Assembly: GCF_026965555.1 (NCBI RefSeq)
Contig: NZ_CP114040.1
Span: 6,882,001 to 6,946,000, forward strand
Direction: 5' to 3'
DNA length: 64,000 bases
Origin: Nannocystis punicea
Lineage (GTDB): Bacteria; Myxococcota_A; Polyangia; Nannocystales; Nannocystaceae
Program-made: the position numbers and the translations under genes
Notes under the pieces: generated by a model
Database searches by the model: none
The model's input: the letters and a program-made list of their open reading frames with translations, nothing else
What the model was told of the DNA's origin: nothing
Shown here: positions 34,178-46,877 of the stretch, piece after piece
How the letters are laid out: each line of letters begins with the position of its first letter
Position numbering within the stretch: the first letter of the stretch is position 1

Positions 34178-34581
34178 GCCGCGGCCGAACCATCGATTGT
34201 CTTCACCCTCGCGCCGGGCTCTGCGCGAGGTGACGCCCCTCGCCCGGGAGCTGCGCCCTCGTTCGCCTGCAGCGCCGGCGCGCAGCGGACGTCTCGCGCC
34301 CTGCGAGCCCGGCCCTCGCGCCCGCCGTCCGCACGGCTCGCCGTCGCGTTCCCCCGACCCGTGGCCCGGTTCACCTCGCTGGTCGTGCGATCCTTCTTTG
34401 TTGTCGATACACGATCGCAGCGCGACGAATGCGGCCGTGCGCCTCCTACGCCGGGCGCCGGGGTTCCAGCGAGGCCATGCACACCGCCCCGGGGCCCCGG
34501 CGGCGCGGGTCGCCGCGGGTCCCGTGATTGGTGGCCGGTCCGCGCATTCGGATCAAAAGAAGCGCGCGAAAGGATTTCCCC
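34178..34581. other. Intergenic region, promoter of the following gene
   Basis: About 400 bases without a supported gene. A somewhat AT-richer patch around 34385-34410 (CTTTGTTGTCGATACACG) could contain a promoter for the low-complexity protein gene; a GAAAGGA ribosome binding site follows at 34567-34573. Confidence 0.4.
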
Positions 34582-35100
34582 ATGAACGACAACAAGCGCA
34601 CGCAAGAGCCCCTCAGCAACCTCGCCTACGACTGGGTGACCATCATCCAGCACAAGTCCGAGGCACTCCGCGCCTACCAGCAGTACATTCAGGACGCGCA
34701 GCAGGCCAACTCCCCCGAGTGCGTCGAGCTGATGCGCAAGATCCACGAGCAGGACTCCGAACACGTGCGAGAGGCCACGCGTCACCTCGTCGAGGTCCTG
34801 GGCGGCCGCATGGGCCAGGAGCAGGGTCAAGGCGAGACCAGCCGCGGCGAGAGCGGCCGCATGGGCCAGGGCAGTCGCGCAGGCACCAGCCAGGGTGAGA
34901 CCGGGCAAGCAGGCACCAGCCGGGCTGCCAGCCAGGGCGGCATGGGCGGCATGGGCCAGGGCGAGGGCAACCAGAACCGCATGGGCCAGGCGAGCAGCCA
35001 GAGCGGCATGGGCAGCGGCATGAGCCAGGGCGAGAACCGTCAGGGCGGCTCGATGCAGGGCGAGACCGGCGAGCGGCGCGGACAGAATCGGCAGCGGTGA
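34582..35100 (+). CDS. Helical N-terminus with a Gly/Gln/Ser/Met-rich repeat tail
   Basis: The 172-residue product has an N-terminal ~70 residues of amphipathic helix ('LAYDWVTIIQHKSEALRAYQ', 'RKIHEQDSEHVREATRHLVE') resembling a small four-helix or ferritin-like fragment. The rest is low complexity with repeats like 'GRMGQ' and 'GETGQAGTSRAASQGGMGGM'. There is no signal or membrane segment. RBS GAAAGGA is 8-9 bases upstream of ATG 34582. The sequence suggests a disordered, possibly nucleic-acid or protectant protein, near the KGG protein; function unknown. Confidence 0.7.
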   Translation: MNDNKRTQEPLSNLAYDWVTIIQHKSEALRAYQQYIQDAQQANSPECVELMRKIHEQDSEHVREATRHLVEVLGGRMGQEQGQGETSRGESGRMGQGSRAGTSQGETGQAGTSRAASQGGMGGMGQGEGNQNRMGQASSQSGMGSGMSQGENRQGGSMQGETGERRGQNRQR

Positions 35101-35291
35101 GCCGCCCCCACGGCGGACCCGACCGCGTGCATGCATTCAGGGCGCCCGCGAAGCGCGACGCCCGCGGCACGCGGCGAAGGCAACAATGACTGACGAAGCC
35201 GTGTTGCGGGTTACAAAACCCTGGCGATTCATTCACGGCAAACGATTTGGCTTGCCTGCGACGGGCAGGAAATGAAACATAAGCAGACGCT

Positions 35292-36350
35292 GTGCCGACG
35301 ACGAAAGCCACTGCCCCGCGCGACATCATCGTGATCGGGGCCTCCGCCGGCGGCCTCACCGCGTTGTTCGACATCGTGCGCGGGCTGCCCGCCGACTTCC
35401 CGGCCGCCGTGTTCGTGGTGATGCACATGGCGGCCGACAACCCGGGCGTCCTGTCCGAGCTGCTCCGGCGGGTCACGGCGCTGCCGACCGCGCTCGCCGA
35501 GGATCGCCAGGCCATCGAGCGCGGCCGGATCTACGTCGCCCGGCCCGATCATCACCTGCTGTTGAAGCGGTCGTACGTGCGGGTCCCTCGCGGCCCGAAG
35601 GAGAACGGCTTCCGCCCCGCGGTCGACCCGCTGTTCCGCAGCGCCGCTGCGGCCTATGGCGCGCGGGTCATCGGCGTCGTCCTCTCGGGCGGCCTCAACG
35701 ACGGCACCGAGGGCCTGCTGCGGATCACCGAGGCCGGCGGTCTGGCGATCGCCCAGGACCCGGCCGAGGCCACCATCCCGAGCATGCCGCTCAGCGCCAT
35801 CCAGAACGTCGAGGTCCACAGCGTGCTGCGGGCCGCGGAGATGCCCGAGGTGCTGAGCCAGCTGGTCCGCCAGAGCGTCGTCGACACCTTCGCCCCCGGC
35901 GACCCGCAGGTCGAGGACACCGCCGAGCACGGCCAGATCCTCCAGCAGAGCGAGCCGCCGGGCAAGCGCTCGCCGTACACCTGCCCCGAATGCGGCGGCG
36001 CGCTGTGGGAGCTGTCGGAGGCCGGCAAGCTCCTGCTCTTCCGCTGTCACGTCGGCCACAGCTTCACCGCCGAGGCGCTGCTGGCCGAGCAGGGCTCGAA
36101 GCTCGAGGGCGCGTTGTGGGGCGCGCTGCGGGCCCTGGAGGAGAACGCCGCGCTGTACCGGCAGCAGGCCGAGCGCACCGGGTCGGCCGGTTACCTCGCG
36201 CTGTCGCGGCAGTACGACAAGAGCGCCGCCGAGATCGAAGACTACGCCACCACGCTGCGGCCGCTGCTGCACCGCACGTCGGTGCAGTTCACCCCGCCGT
36301 CTCCGCCCGCGCCGGCGCCGGCCGAATTGCCCGAGGAGTCCGAGGACTGA
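35292..36350 (+). CDS. CheB-type methylesterase without receiver domain, with zinc-ribbon-like C-terminus
   Basis: A 352-residue CheB catalytic protein. The triad is visible: Ser18 in 'VIGASAGG', His45 in 'VVMHMAAD' and Asp137 in 'SGGLNDGTEGLL'. CheB normally removes methyl groups from chemoreceptor glutamates; without the receiver domain it is not controlled by its own phosphorylation. The C-terminal part has 'YTCPECGGALWELSEAG' and 'FRCHVGHSFTAEAL', a Cys/His cluster found in some CheB-like proteins. GTG at 35292 is the start. It opens a plus-strand run with CheB-CheR and the kinase. Confidence 0.87.
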   Translation: MPTTKATAPRDIIVIGASAGGLTALFDIVRGLPADFPAAVFVVMHMAADNPGVLSELLRRVTALPTALAEDRQAIERGRIYVARPDHHLLLKRSYVRVPRGPKENGFRPAVDPLFRSAAAAYGARVIGVVLSGGLNDGTEGLLRITEAGGLAIAQDPAEATIPSMPLSAIQNVEVHSVLRAAEMPEVLSQLVRQSVVDTFAPGDPQVEDTAEHGQILQQSEPPGKRSPYTCPECGGALWELSEAGKLLLFRCHVGHSFTAEALLAEQGSKLEGALWGALRALEENAALYRQQAERTGSAGYLALSRQYDKSAAEIEDYATTLRPLLHRTSVQFTPPSPPAPAPAELPEESED

Positions 36351-36401
36351 CCGACCGCCGCCGCCGCGACCCCGCCGCGCGAACGACCCCTGCTGCACGA
36401 C

Positions 36402-39457
<3,056 letters not shown>

Positions 39458-39461
<4 letters not shown>

Positions 39462-41062
39462 CTGCCCGCGACGACGACCGCCCCGCCGACGTCGCCCGCC
39501 TCCTCGCCGAGGTCGCGCGGCTGACCGGCCTGCTCGGCGAGGCCGAGGCGCACCATCACCGCCTGCGCGACGTCCTGATCGTCCGCAACGAGACGCTCGA
39601 GGGCCACGTGCACGCCCTGGAGTCGCTGCTCGAGTGGTACGGCGACCTCTACGAGCACGCGCCGATCGCCTACCTCGCCCTCGACGGCAACGGCGTGGTC
39701 CGCGAGGTCAACCTCACCGGCACGACCCTGCTCGGCGTCGAACGCCTGCGCCTGATCGGCCGCCCGCTGCGCCTCCACGTCGCCCTCCGCGACCGGCGGA
39801 AGTTCCTCGACCACATGCTGCGCTGCCGGCGAGCCCAGGGCCCCGTCGTCACCGAGCTCGACATCGAGGTCGCCCACCACCGCGTCGTCCCGGTCGAGCT
39901 GATCAGCCGCCGCTCGGCCGTCGCCGGCGAGGCCGGCACCTACTTCCGCACCGCAGTGTTCGACCTGAGCGAGCGCCGGCAGGCCGAGTCCGCCCTCGAG
40001 CTCGAGCACGAGCGCCTCGGCCTCGCGCTCGCGGCCAGCGGCGCCGGCCTCTACGACTACTCGTGGCCCGCGGCCGACCTCCACCCGAGCGAGCGCTGGT
40101 GGCAGCTCGTCGGCCGGCGCCCCGACGTCCCGACGCAGGGCCCCGAGCTGTGGCGCTGGTTCCACGACCAGATCGCCGCCCCCGACCGGGCCGCCCGCGA
40201 CGTCGCCCACGCTCGCTTCATCGCCGGCGAATCCACCGCCTACGCCGCCGAGTTCCGCCTCGACCGCGGCGACGGCAAGGCCGTGTGGCTGCGCGAGCTG
40301 AGCCAGACCGCCGAGCGCGACCCGCACGGCCAGGCCCGTCAGGTCGTCGGCGTGCTCATGGACGTCACCGCCGAGAAGCGGCGCATCGAGGCCGCCGCCC
40401 GGCAGACCGCGCTGCTGCGCGACCTGTCGGCGGCGCTGTTCCGCGTCGAGGAGAACGAGCGGCGCGAGCTGGCCACCCTCCTGCACGACGTCCTCGGCCA
40501 GCAGCTGGTCGCCGCGCGCCTGCGGCTCGGCGCGCTGCAGCCGGCCAACGGCGACGCCGAGCTCGTGCGCGAGGTGGTCGAGCTCCTCGACGACGCCCAC
40601 CACGCGGTCCGCTCCGTCACCTTCCAGCTGCGCCCGCCGATCTTGCAGGACCTCGGGCTGGTGGCCGGCCTGCGCTGGCTGGCGCGCGAGACCTCGGCGC
40701 AGTTCAAGCTGCCGATCGCGGTGCTCGCCGAGGACACCCTGCCGCGCCTGGTCGGCGACCCCGAGTACCTGCTGTTCCGCTGCGTCCGCGAGCTGCTGCT
40801 CAACGTCGTCAAGCACGCCGGGGCCACCGCCGCCCGCGTCGAGGTCGGCGGCGACGAGGACGACATCCTCGTGATCCGCGTCAGCGACGACGGCAAGGGC
40901 TTCGACCCGCAGCTCGTCGCCGCCGATCGCCTGGCCAGCCGCAGCTTCGGCCTCCTCAGCGTGCGCGAGCGGGTCATCGGCCTCGGCGGCCACGTGCGCA
41001 TCGACAGCGCGCCCGGCCGCGGCGCCCGCGTCGAGCTGCACGTGCCGCTCGCCGACAGCTGA
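39458..41062 (+). CDS. PAS-domain histidine kinase, HisKA_3/NarL type
   Basis: A 534-residue cytoplasmic kinase. A short coiled coil (1-45) precedes two PAS domains (~55-175 and ~190-310; 'ERDPHGQARQVVGVLMDVTA' is the PAC end). The phosphoacceptor domain is HisKA_3: 'NERRELATLLHDVLGQQLVA' with the His near residue 343. The ATPase domain has 'RCVRELLLNVVKHAGATAAR' and 'VSDDGKGFDP', then 'SFGLLSVRERVIGLGG'. Kinases of this type phosphorylate NarL/LuxR response regulators, and two such genes follow on the opposite strand. GTG at 39458 overlaps the CheB-CheR stop. Confidence 0.9.
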
Positions 41063-41072
41063 GCGCGGCCGA

Positions 41073-41726
41073 TCAGTCGCGCTTGCGCAGCGGCGCCAGC
41101 CCGTGCTCGAGCGCGTAGCGGGTCATCGCCGCCCGCGAGCGCAGCCCGAGCTGCCTCGAGATCCGCGCCTTGTGAAACTCGACCGTCTTGAGCGCGATGC
41201 CGAGGTCGTCCGCGATCGCCTTGCCCGCCATGCCGGTGGCGACGCGGGCCAGGATCTCGCGCTGACGCGCGGTGAGCAGGTTGTTGCCCCGCCGACGCGG
41301 CGCCGTCTCGCCGGTGACCCTGAGGATCGCCGCGATCGCCGGGCTGACGTGGCACCCGCCGGCGGCCACGGTGCGCACGCCGGCGACCAGCTCCTCGGGC
41401 GAGGCGTCCTTGAGCATGTAGCCGCGGGCTCCCGCGTCGAGGGCCGAGCGGGCGCGCTGCGGGTCGGCGTGACGCGTGACCACCACCGACCGGACCGACG
41501 AAATCGTCTGCAGCGCGCGCACCAGCTCGAGCCCGCCGAGCGTCGGCAGCTCGAGCTCCAGCGCGACCACGTCGGGGTGCAGCTCGCGCGCGGCGGCCAG
41601 CGCCGTCGCCCCGTCGGTGAACGCCCCCACGACCTCGAACTCACCGCCGAGCAGGACGCTCAGGCACTCGAGCACCATCGCGTGGTCGTCGACGAGAATC
41701 ACGCGCGGCCGCATACGAACATCCAT
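41073..41726 (-). CDS. NarL/FixJ-family response regulator with Glu at the phosphoacceptor site
   Basis: A 217-residue two-domain protein. The receiver has the acidic pair in 'VILVDDHAMVLECLSVLLGG', Thr in 'VVVTRHADP' and Lys in 'YMLKDASPEE'. The phosphoacceptor position, Asp in 'PDVVL.D..MP', is Glu57 here ('PDVVALELELPTLGG'; codon at 41556-41558). A GerE/LuxR helix-turn-helix follows ('LTARQREILARVATGMAGKA', 'VEFHKARISRQLGLRSRAAM'). Glu often mimics phosphorylated Asp, so it may bind DNA constitutively or respond to another signal. ATG at 41726 or 41714. Convergent with the kinase at 41062. Confidence 0.88.
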   Translation of the reverse strand: MDVRMRPRVILVDDHAMVLECLSVLLGGEFEVVGAFTDGATALAAARELHPDVVALELELPTLGGLELVRALQTISSVRSVVVTRHADPQRARSALDAGARGYMLKDASPEELVAGVRTVAAGGCHVSPAIAAILRVTGETAPRRRGNNLLTARQREILARVATGMAGKAIADDLGIALKTVEFHKARISRQLGLRSRAAMTRYALEHGLAPLRKRD

Positions 41727-41794
41727 GAACACCGTACTCGATCGAGCTCGAAGTTCAAGGCGCGGACCCACGAATTCGGGCTCGCGCGGGCGCC

Positions 41795-42499
41795 TCAGCG
41801 CCCGGAGACGAGCCCGTGTTCGACCGCGTAGCGCGTCAGCTCGGCGACGGAGCGGAGGCCCAGCGCCCGCATCAATCGCGCCTTGTGGAACTCCACAGTC
41901 TTGCGCGAGATGCCGAGGATGTCCCCGATCTCGCGGGCCGGTCGACCCTCGGCGACCAGCTGCAGCACCTCGCGCTGACGCGACGACAGCTCGCCCTCGC
42001 CCTCGCCCTCGGGCGCGCCCACCCACGGCTCGTGCACCAGCCCCGGCGACACGAACATGCCCCCTGCCAGCACCTCGCGGACCGCCAGCAGCAGCTCCGC
42101 CGACGCGGCCGTCTTGACCACGTAGCCGTGCGCCCCGGCGCGAAACGCCTCGTGCACGTAGTCCGGCTCCGCGTGCACGGTCACGAAGATGATCCGCCCG
42201 CGCGGACACAGCCGCCGCAGCTGGCGCGCCGCGTCGAAGCCGTTCAGCAACGGCATCGTCACGTCGACCAGGATCACGTCCGGTTGACATTGTTCGGCCG
42301 CGCTGACGAGCGCCCGACCGTCGGCCACGGCCCCCACGATCTCGAGCTCCCCTGCCAACAATCGCAGCAGTCCCTCGCGGACCAACGTGTGATCGTCGGC
42401 GAGCAGCGCCCGCGGGCGAGCCCGCGACACCTCCGCGTCGACTGCCTTCGCCTCGCCGTCGGCGGGGACGGCGGCGTGGTGGGCTACGACCTCGTTCAA
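41795..42499 (-). CDS. NarL/FixJ-family response regulator
   Basis: A 234-residue protein. The receiver is intact: 'ALLADDHTLVREGLLRLLAG', phosphoacceptor Asp in 'PDVILVDVTMPLLNG', Thr in 'IIFVTVHAEP' and Lys in 'GYVVKTAASAEL'. A LuxR-type helix-turn-helix follows ('LSSRQREVLQLVAEGRPARE', 'TVEFHKARLMRALGLRSVAE'). It is the likely partner of the kinase at 39458. TTG at 42499 is the furthest upstream start; an internal start near residue 27 would still keep the receiver whole. Upstream of the Glu-type paralogue in the same direction. Confidence 0.87.
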   Translation of the reverse strand: MNEVVAHHAAVPADGEAKAVDAEVSRARPRALLADDHTLVREGLLRLLAGELEIVGAVADGRALVSAAEQCQPDVILVDVTMPLLNGFDAARQLRRLCPRGRIIFVTVHAEPDYVHEAFRAGAHGYVVKTAASAELLLAVREVLAGGMFVSPGLVHEPWVGAPEGEGEGELSSRQREVLQLVAEGRPAREIGDILGISRKTVEFHKARLMRALGLRSVAELTRYAVEHGLVSGR

Positions 42500-42581
42500 A
42501 TCGGCTCCGACGTCGTGCCGCCTTCGAGGCTAACAAACACCGCGAGGACGTTCAGCACGGAAAAACCCTGGACCCCGGCGC

Positions 42582-43142
42582 TCACTTCGCCGGCTCCACC
42601 ACCTGTGTTTCGCCCCTCGTCGCGCGAATCACCCCGCAGGCGATCCGCGCGCCGGAGTTCCCGGCCGGCTGCGCAGTGTAATCGTCGGGCTCCGCGTGCA
42701 CGACCAGCGATCGACCCAGGATCCCACGCGGCCCCGCGTCGAGGGTGAAGCCCTGGAACTTCACGTCGATCGTGGTGAGCTTGTCGGCGCCGGCGCCGAC
42801 GACGTTCCCGAGGTCGCCGGCGTGGTGCCTGGAGGCGTCCGGAGCGCCGTGCTCGATGTGATCGGGGTTGAAGTGCTCGCCCGCCGCCTTGCCGTCGGGC
42901 TGCGAGCAGACGCCGAACTCGTGGATGTGAATCCCGTGATCGCCCGGCGACAACCCGCGAATGCGCGCCTCGACGCGGACCCCGCCGCCGGACGGCGTGA
43001 ACGTGACATCGCCGTCGACCCCGCTCGCCCCCAGCGGCTTCAGCTCGGCAGTGGCGGAGGTGCCCGATTCGCCCGACTTGCAGGCGCCGGCGCCGGCGAC
43101 GGACAGGATTGTGGAGAGGACGGTGATCCGGAGATTCGACAT
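42582..43142 (-). CDS. sodC: Cu/Zn superoxide dismutase, lipoprotein
   Basis: A 186-residue exported enzyme. The signal ends in a lipobox (SVAGAGAC). Metal ligands are visible in 'HGIHIHEFGVCSQPDGKAAG', 'EHFNPDHIEHGAPDASRHHA' and 'LVVHAEPDDYTA', with the structural disulphide Cys in 'FGVCSQ' and 'RIACGVIRAT'. It dismutates superoxide to peroxide and oxygen in the periplasm or on the outer membrane. It stands alone between the two-component module and a non-coding region; no regulator is adjacent. Confidence 0.92.
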   Translation of the reverse strand: MSNLRITVLSTILSVAGAGACKSGESGTSATAELKPLGASGVDGDVTFTPSGGGVRVEARIRGLSPGDHGIHIHEFGVCSQPDGKAAGEHFNPDHIEHGAPDASRHHAGDLGNVVGAGADKLTTIDVKFQGFTLDAGPRGILGRSLVVHAEPDDYTAQPAGNSGARIACGVIRATRGETQVVEPAK

Positions 43143-44006
43143 GGAGATACCCGCGCCGGCGAGGCGCGCAGAGAATGGACATTCGCGACGAGGCCGCCTC
43201 GCGGGTTTTGCGCCGATTCTTCGGCCCCCGATGGGCGCCCTCCAGGCCCGAAACCCGGGCCGAAGTGGCGATTTCGCGCCTCGCTCACCGGCCAGCCTGA
43301 CCCGGATCGCCGTCGTCGGCCAGCCGCGTGCCTCTGCTGGTACCGTACGCCGCGGCGCTCTCGCCTGCCGGGCGAGAGATTGCGGCGATGATCACAGCAC
43401 CGCCTCTCCGGGGTTCTTCCCAGGCATTGCGCAATCCGCGTCCGGCGAGGCGAGCGCACCGACGCCCATGCTGCGGGCCTCGCCGCGCGCCGGCACGCGC
43501 GCCCCGACGATCCGCGGCGACGAGACCGTCCGTCCGCTTGCACGCCCGCCGCCGTCTCCCAAGGTTCCGCCGCAGTCGTCGGCCTCGCTGCTCGCGGAAT
43601 TATGCGCGTCGCACTGCGGAGCGAACGCGGCGAGGGCCGACGACTGTGATTCCCGGCCCGACAATCACGGCACCCTTGCGATCCTCCTGCGATGTCCCGA
43701 AGCCCAGCCCGCAGCGCGCCGGCTGTCCCCCCGGACAGGTCCGAATTCTCCCGCCGCTCCGCCGCGACTCGCCCCCGGTCCTCGCCACGGGTCCGCCCCG
43801 ACTCGTCCCCTGTCCTCGCCGCTTCTCCCCGGTTGCGCGCCGCGCCTCGCGCATCGCCCGGTCGACCCTGCCCGGCCCGGCTCATCCAAAATCCTGCCGG
43901 CGCGTCGCCACCCGCTCCTGCGGCCCGCCGAGCCGAGTTTCGCCCGATCCGCGACCTTGCAGCGACGCGCGCATTCGACCCATGGTGGTCCTGGCGCAAT
44001 CCGACC
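43143..44006. other. Large divergent intergenic region, no gene supported
   Basis: About 860 bases between sodC (minus) and the sigma-like gene (plus). Many overlapping Arg/Pro-rich frames exist; none has a motif or clear ribosome binding site. Base composition is slightly less regular than in coding parts. The sequence has several CCGCC/GGCGG runs but no array. Confidence 0.4.
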
Positions 44007-44879
44007 ATGTCCCCCGCCTTCCAGTCGGCCCTCCCTCCGCGCCCACCGGCCCCGGTGGCGAGCCGGGAGCGGCCCCGCGACGTCGCGCCGATCCTGCGGC
44101 AGGAGCCCGCCGGCGTGGCCGTCCGCTGCTTCGAGCTGCGCGCCGAACTGTGGCGCGCGCTGCTCGGCCAGCCGGGGGTGTTGCCGTGGATCGGTGAGCT
44201 CGCGCGCCGGCTCTTGCACCCCGAGCTTCACCCCGGCGCGGCCCTGCGTCGCCTCGAGCTCGCCGCCCAGGGGCTGGGCCACGCCGACCAGGCCGACGAC
44301 TGGACCGCCTACGAGGCGGCTCGCCGGGCCGCCGCCGACGCGCTCGGGCCCGCCGATCCCGACCGCTGCCTGGCGCGGCGGCTCGTCGACGAGCTCCTCG
44401 CCCGTCCCCTCGCCCAACCGGTCGACCCTGCCGTCGTCCGCTGGTGCACCGCGGTACAACGACGCCACGCCGCGCTCGAGGCCGCCCTGAACCTCCTGCG
44501 CGCCCGCGACGAGCAGATCGGCCGTCTCGTGCGGGCGATGCGACCGCCCGGACAAAGATTCAGCGAATTGGTCGGGGCCGCCAGCCAGGGCCTGCAATGG
44601 GCCATGGGCCGCTACGATCCGCGCCGCGGCGGCCGCTTCGACAGCTTCGCCGAATGGTGGATCCGGCACCTCATTCGTCGCACTCTCGCCGGCCCTCGCC
44701 CGCGGTCCGAGCTGCGCACCACCTGTTCGCAATTCTTCACCCTCCATGGCCGGGCGCCGACCGACGAGGAGCTGACGACCTTGACGGGCGAGCCGATCGA
44801 GCAGATCCGCCTGGCCCGCGCGCCCTGGCTGCTCGATCGCAACCCCCACGAGAAAGGCCCCACCGATGCGCTCGCATGA
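44007..44879 (+). CDS. Sigma-70-like factor lacking region 4
   Basis: A 290-residue protein. Residues ~150-225 match sigma-70 region 2: 'FSELVGAASQGLQWAMGRYD' and 'GRFDSFAEWWIRHLIRR' correspond to the 'Dl.Q.g..GL..A...fdp..G..FstyA.wWIr' core. Region 3 follows ('PRSELRTTCSQFFTLHGRAP', 'TDEELTTLTGEPIEQI'). The protein stops soon after ('LLDRNPHEKGPTDALA'), so the -35-binding region 4 is absent. The first ~130 residues are a non-standard helical domain. It could be an anti- or pseudo-sigma, or be cut short by a stop. Its TGA lies inside the next gene's start. Confidence 0.65.
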   Translation: MSPAFQSALPPRPPAPVASRERPRDVAPILRQEPAGVAVRCFELRAELWRALLGQPGVLPWIGELARRLLHPELHPGAALRRLELAAQGLGHADQADDWTAYEAARRAAADALGPADPDRCLARRLVDELLARPLAQPVDPAVVRWCTAVQRRHAALEAALNLLRARDEQIGRLVRAMRPPGQRFSELVGAASQGLQWAMGRYDPRRGGRFDSFAEWWIRHLIRRTLAGPRPRSELRTTCSQFFTLHGRAPTDEELTTLTGEPIEQIRLARAPWLLDRNPHEKGPTDALA

Positions 44880-45165
44880 CACCGCCACCCGCCGCCTCTG
44901 TCTCGCGTCGCTGCTCGCCTTCGCGGCCTGCGGCGCCCGCACGAAGGAACCGCCGCCCGCCCGCGAGCAGGGCCCCACCGGCGCCCCCGCGCCCACCGAC
45001 ACCCGGACTCAAAACAGGCCTTCGGGCCAGCCCGCGAACAGCCCCACCCCCGGGCCCGCCGCCGGCGTCGCCAACCCCAGCGCCGCCGCCACCCCCGAAC
45101 CCGGCACCGAACCCCCCGGCGGAGCCGCCAAGCCCGCCCCTGCCGACGCCGACCGGCCGAAATAG
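44866..45165 (+). CDS. Small Pro/Thr-rich lipoprotein
   Basis: The 99-residue product has a signal ending in the lipobox LLAFAAC, then a fully low-complexity Pro/Ala/Thr/Gly tail ('PSAAATPEPGTEPPGG'). It is probably a surface-anchored disordered peptide. ATG at 44866 overlaps the end of the sigma-like gene by 14 bases, so they are probably co-expressed. I do not recognise a family. Confidence 0.6.
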   Translation: MRSHDTATRRLCLASLLAFAACGARTKEPPPAREQGPTGAPAPTDTRTQNRPSGQPANSPTPGPAAGVANPSAAATPEPGTEPPGGAAKPAPADADRPK

Positions 45166-45454
45166 CAAGACCCCATCGATCCCCAACTCGCGGGATGCAT
45201 CGATGAGACGCCCCCGCAGCGGCCCGCTCGCCACACGCGGTCCGACGCCGACGATCGACCCGAGGTCCCGTTCGCCGACGAAACCACGCGGAGCGCCCGA
45301 GGGCGGCGATCGAGCGTCGAAATTGCGGCTGAAGGGCGAGTTCGGGCGCCTCGGCGGCCGCGGAGCTGCGACGCGCCGCCTCCCGCAGCGAGCTTCGTCG
45401 GGGGGCGAGTTCCACGGCTGGACCCTGCCCGCGCGGCCTGTTAGAAGCAGCGCA

Positions 45455-45772
45455 ATGGGCATGTTCAGCTGCGAACGCCACGGCAACCACGGCATTCATG
45501 GCATCTGTCGGCACGTCCTCGACGCCTGCAAGAACGACCGACCGATCGTCCTGATCGCCGTGCTCTGGATCGCCGAGACGTGGATCTGCCCCGACTGCAA
45601 GCGCACGCTCGAGCAGGTGCTGTCGGCGACGGTCGACGACAAGGTCGTGTTTCGTCGGACCGCCGAGGTCATGCAGGCCTGGTGTCCCGGGTGCATCGAG
45701 GCCTGGCGCGAGCGCCACGGCCTCTCACCGGAGCCGTGGGACGTCGATCTCCTCATACCGTCACTGACTTGA
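45455..45772 (+). CDS. Small Cys/His-rich protein, probably metal-binding
   Basis: The 105-residue product has CxH/CxxC pairs: 'FSCERHGNHGIHGICRHVL', 'TWICPDCKRTLEQV' and 'QAWCPGCIEAWRERHG'. These look like two or three zinc-binding knuckles. There is no signal peptide or membrane segment. ATG 45455 is chosen as the first start before the conserved-looking Cys pattern; the upstream frame changes to Arg/Pro-rich filler. Function unknown. Confidence 0.65.
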   Translation: MGMFSCERHGNHGIHGICRHVLDACKNDRPIVLIAVLWIAETWICPDCKRTLEQVLSATVDDKVVFRRTAEVMQAWCPGCIEAWRERHGLSPEPWDVDLLIPSLT

Positions 45773-46341
45773 GGGCCGCCGAGGAAGGGTGGACACGACG
45801 GCCCCGCGGACCCGACGTCCGAGAGATGGACATCGCCCCGCGGCGCGGCGATCTCGCGGCGCGTGCGGCCGACTGCGACGATTCTCGTCGCGGTGACGGG
45901 CCATGCGGAGCAACCGGCGGTCCCAGGCGAGCCTCGTGCGTAGCGAGGCCGCGAGGCGCACCCGTACGGCCGGCGAGAGGTGCGGTGATTCACGCCGGAT
46001 CCGAGGATTCGCGGCGGCGCCCGCTTCTTCGCTCCCGCTCGTGAGCGCGACCCGCAGTCGACAGTTGTGCCTGTCTGTGAAACCAGGGGTTCGTCCGAGG
46101 TCGCGTCCTGCGCGCAGAGCAGGAGCGGCCTTACAGTGACCTTTCGTCCTGCGAGCGCCGCGGCGGTCTCTTCCGCGTCCCCGCGCCGCGCCATCGCAGG
46201 GAGCGATGAATCGCCACAGACCGGCCGGCCGTCCTCGCCCGCCGGCCGCCGGCCGTTGCCCATGCAACGGATCGGCGCAAGGCTCGATCGAGCGCCCGCA
46301 GCCGGTATCGCCGAGCTCGCGGGGGCCCGAGGAGCGACATC
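45773..46341. other. Intergenic region without a supported gene
   Basis: About 570 bases. The frames here are Arg-rich and overlap on both strands, with no motif. The GAGGAGCGA ribosome binding site of the next gene lies at the right edge. Confidence 0.4.
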
Positions 46342-46854
46342 ATGGCCTCGATCTTCCATCACCTGCGCGAAGAGCACGAGCGGCTCCAGCGCTCCATCGT
46401 CCGCCTCCGCGGCCTCGAGCCCGGGGCCGACCCGTTGCAGCCGTTCCAGCAATTGAGGCGGCAGTACGTCGCCTACGCTCGGGCTGCCGCCGCCGTCCTC
46501 TACAGCTACCTGATCCACGTCAAGACCACCCAGCAGCGGGCCCTCGACGGGCTCGAGGAGCACAGGCGGCTCGAGGAGCGGCTCCTCGACGCCGAGCGCG
46601 TCCCGCCCGACGACGTCCGCTGGCGGCCGACGATCGCCTCCCTGTGCGAGGAGCTGGCGCAGCACCTGCGCGACGAGGAGCGCGGCCTGTTCTCCTCGGC
46701 GAGGGTGGCGCTCAGCGACCGCGAGGCGACCGGCCTCGGCGCCTGCTTCACCGCCGAGCGCGCCCGCCTGCACCGCGATCTCAGCAGCTTGACCGGTCAT
46801 CGCCCCGAACGCCTCGCCTCGCCGTCGGCGATCCGACGCATCCCCATCCCCTGA
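46342..46854 (+). CDS. Hemerythrin-like protein with degenerate metal site
   Basis: The 170-residue product follows the hemerythrin four-helix layout: 'HHLREEHERLQRSIVRLRGL', 'GLEEHRRLEERLLD' and 'ELAQHLRDEERGLFSSA'. However the second helix, where family members have 'H...EE..fyp.l', reads 'YVAYARAAAAVLYSYL', so His and both Glu ligands are lost. It probably does not hold a normal di-iron centre. It is immediately upstream (23 bases) of an intact hemerythrin gene and may form a complex with it. RBS GAGGAG supports ATG 46342. Confidence 0.7.
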   Translation: MASIFHHLREEHERLQRSIVRLRGLEPGADPLQPFQQLRRQYVAYARAAAAVLYSYLIHVKTTQQRALDGLEEHRRLEERLLDAERVPPDDVRWRPTIASLCEELAQHLRDEERGLFSSARVALSDREATGLGACFTAERARLHRDLSSLTGHRPERLASPSAIRRIPIP

Positions 46855-46877
46855 ACCCATTCACCAGGAGACCCACC

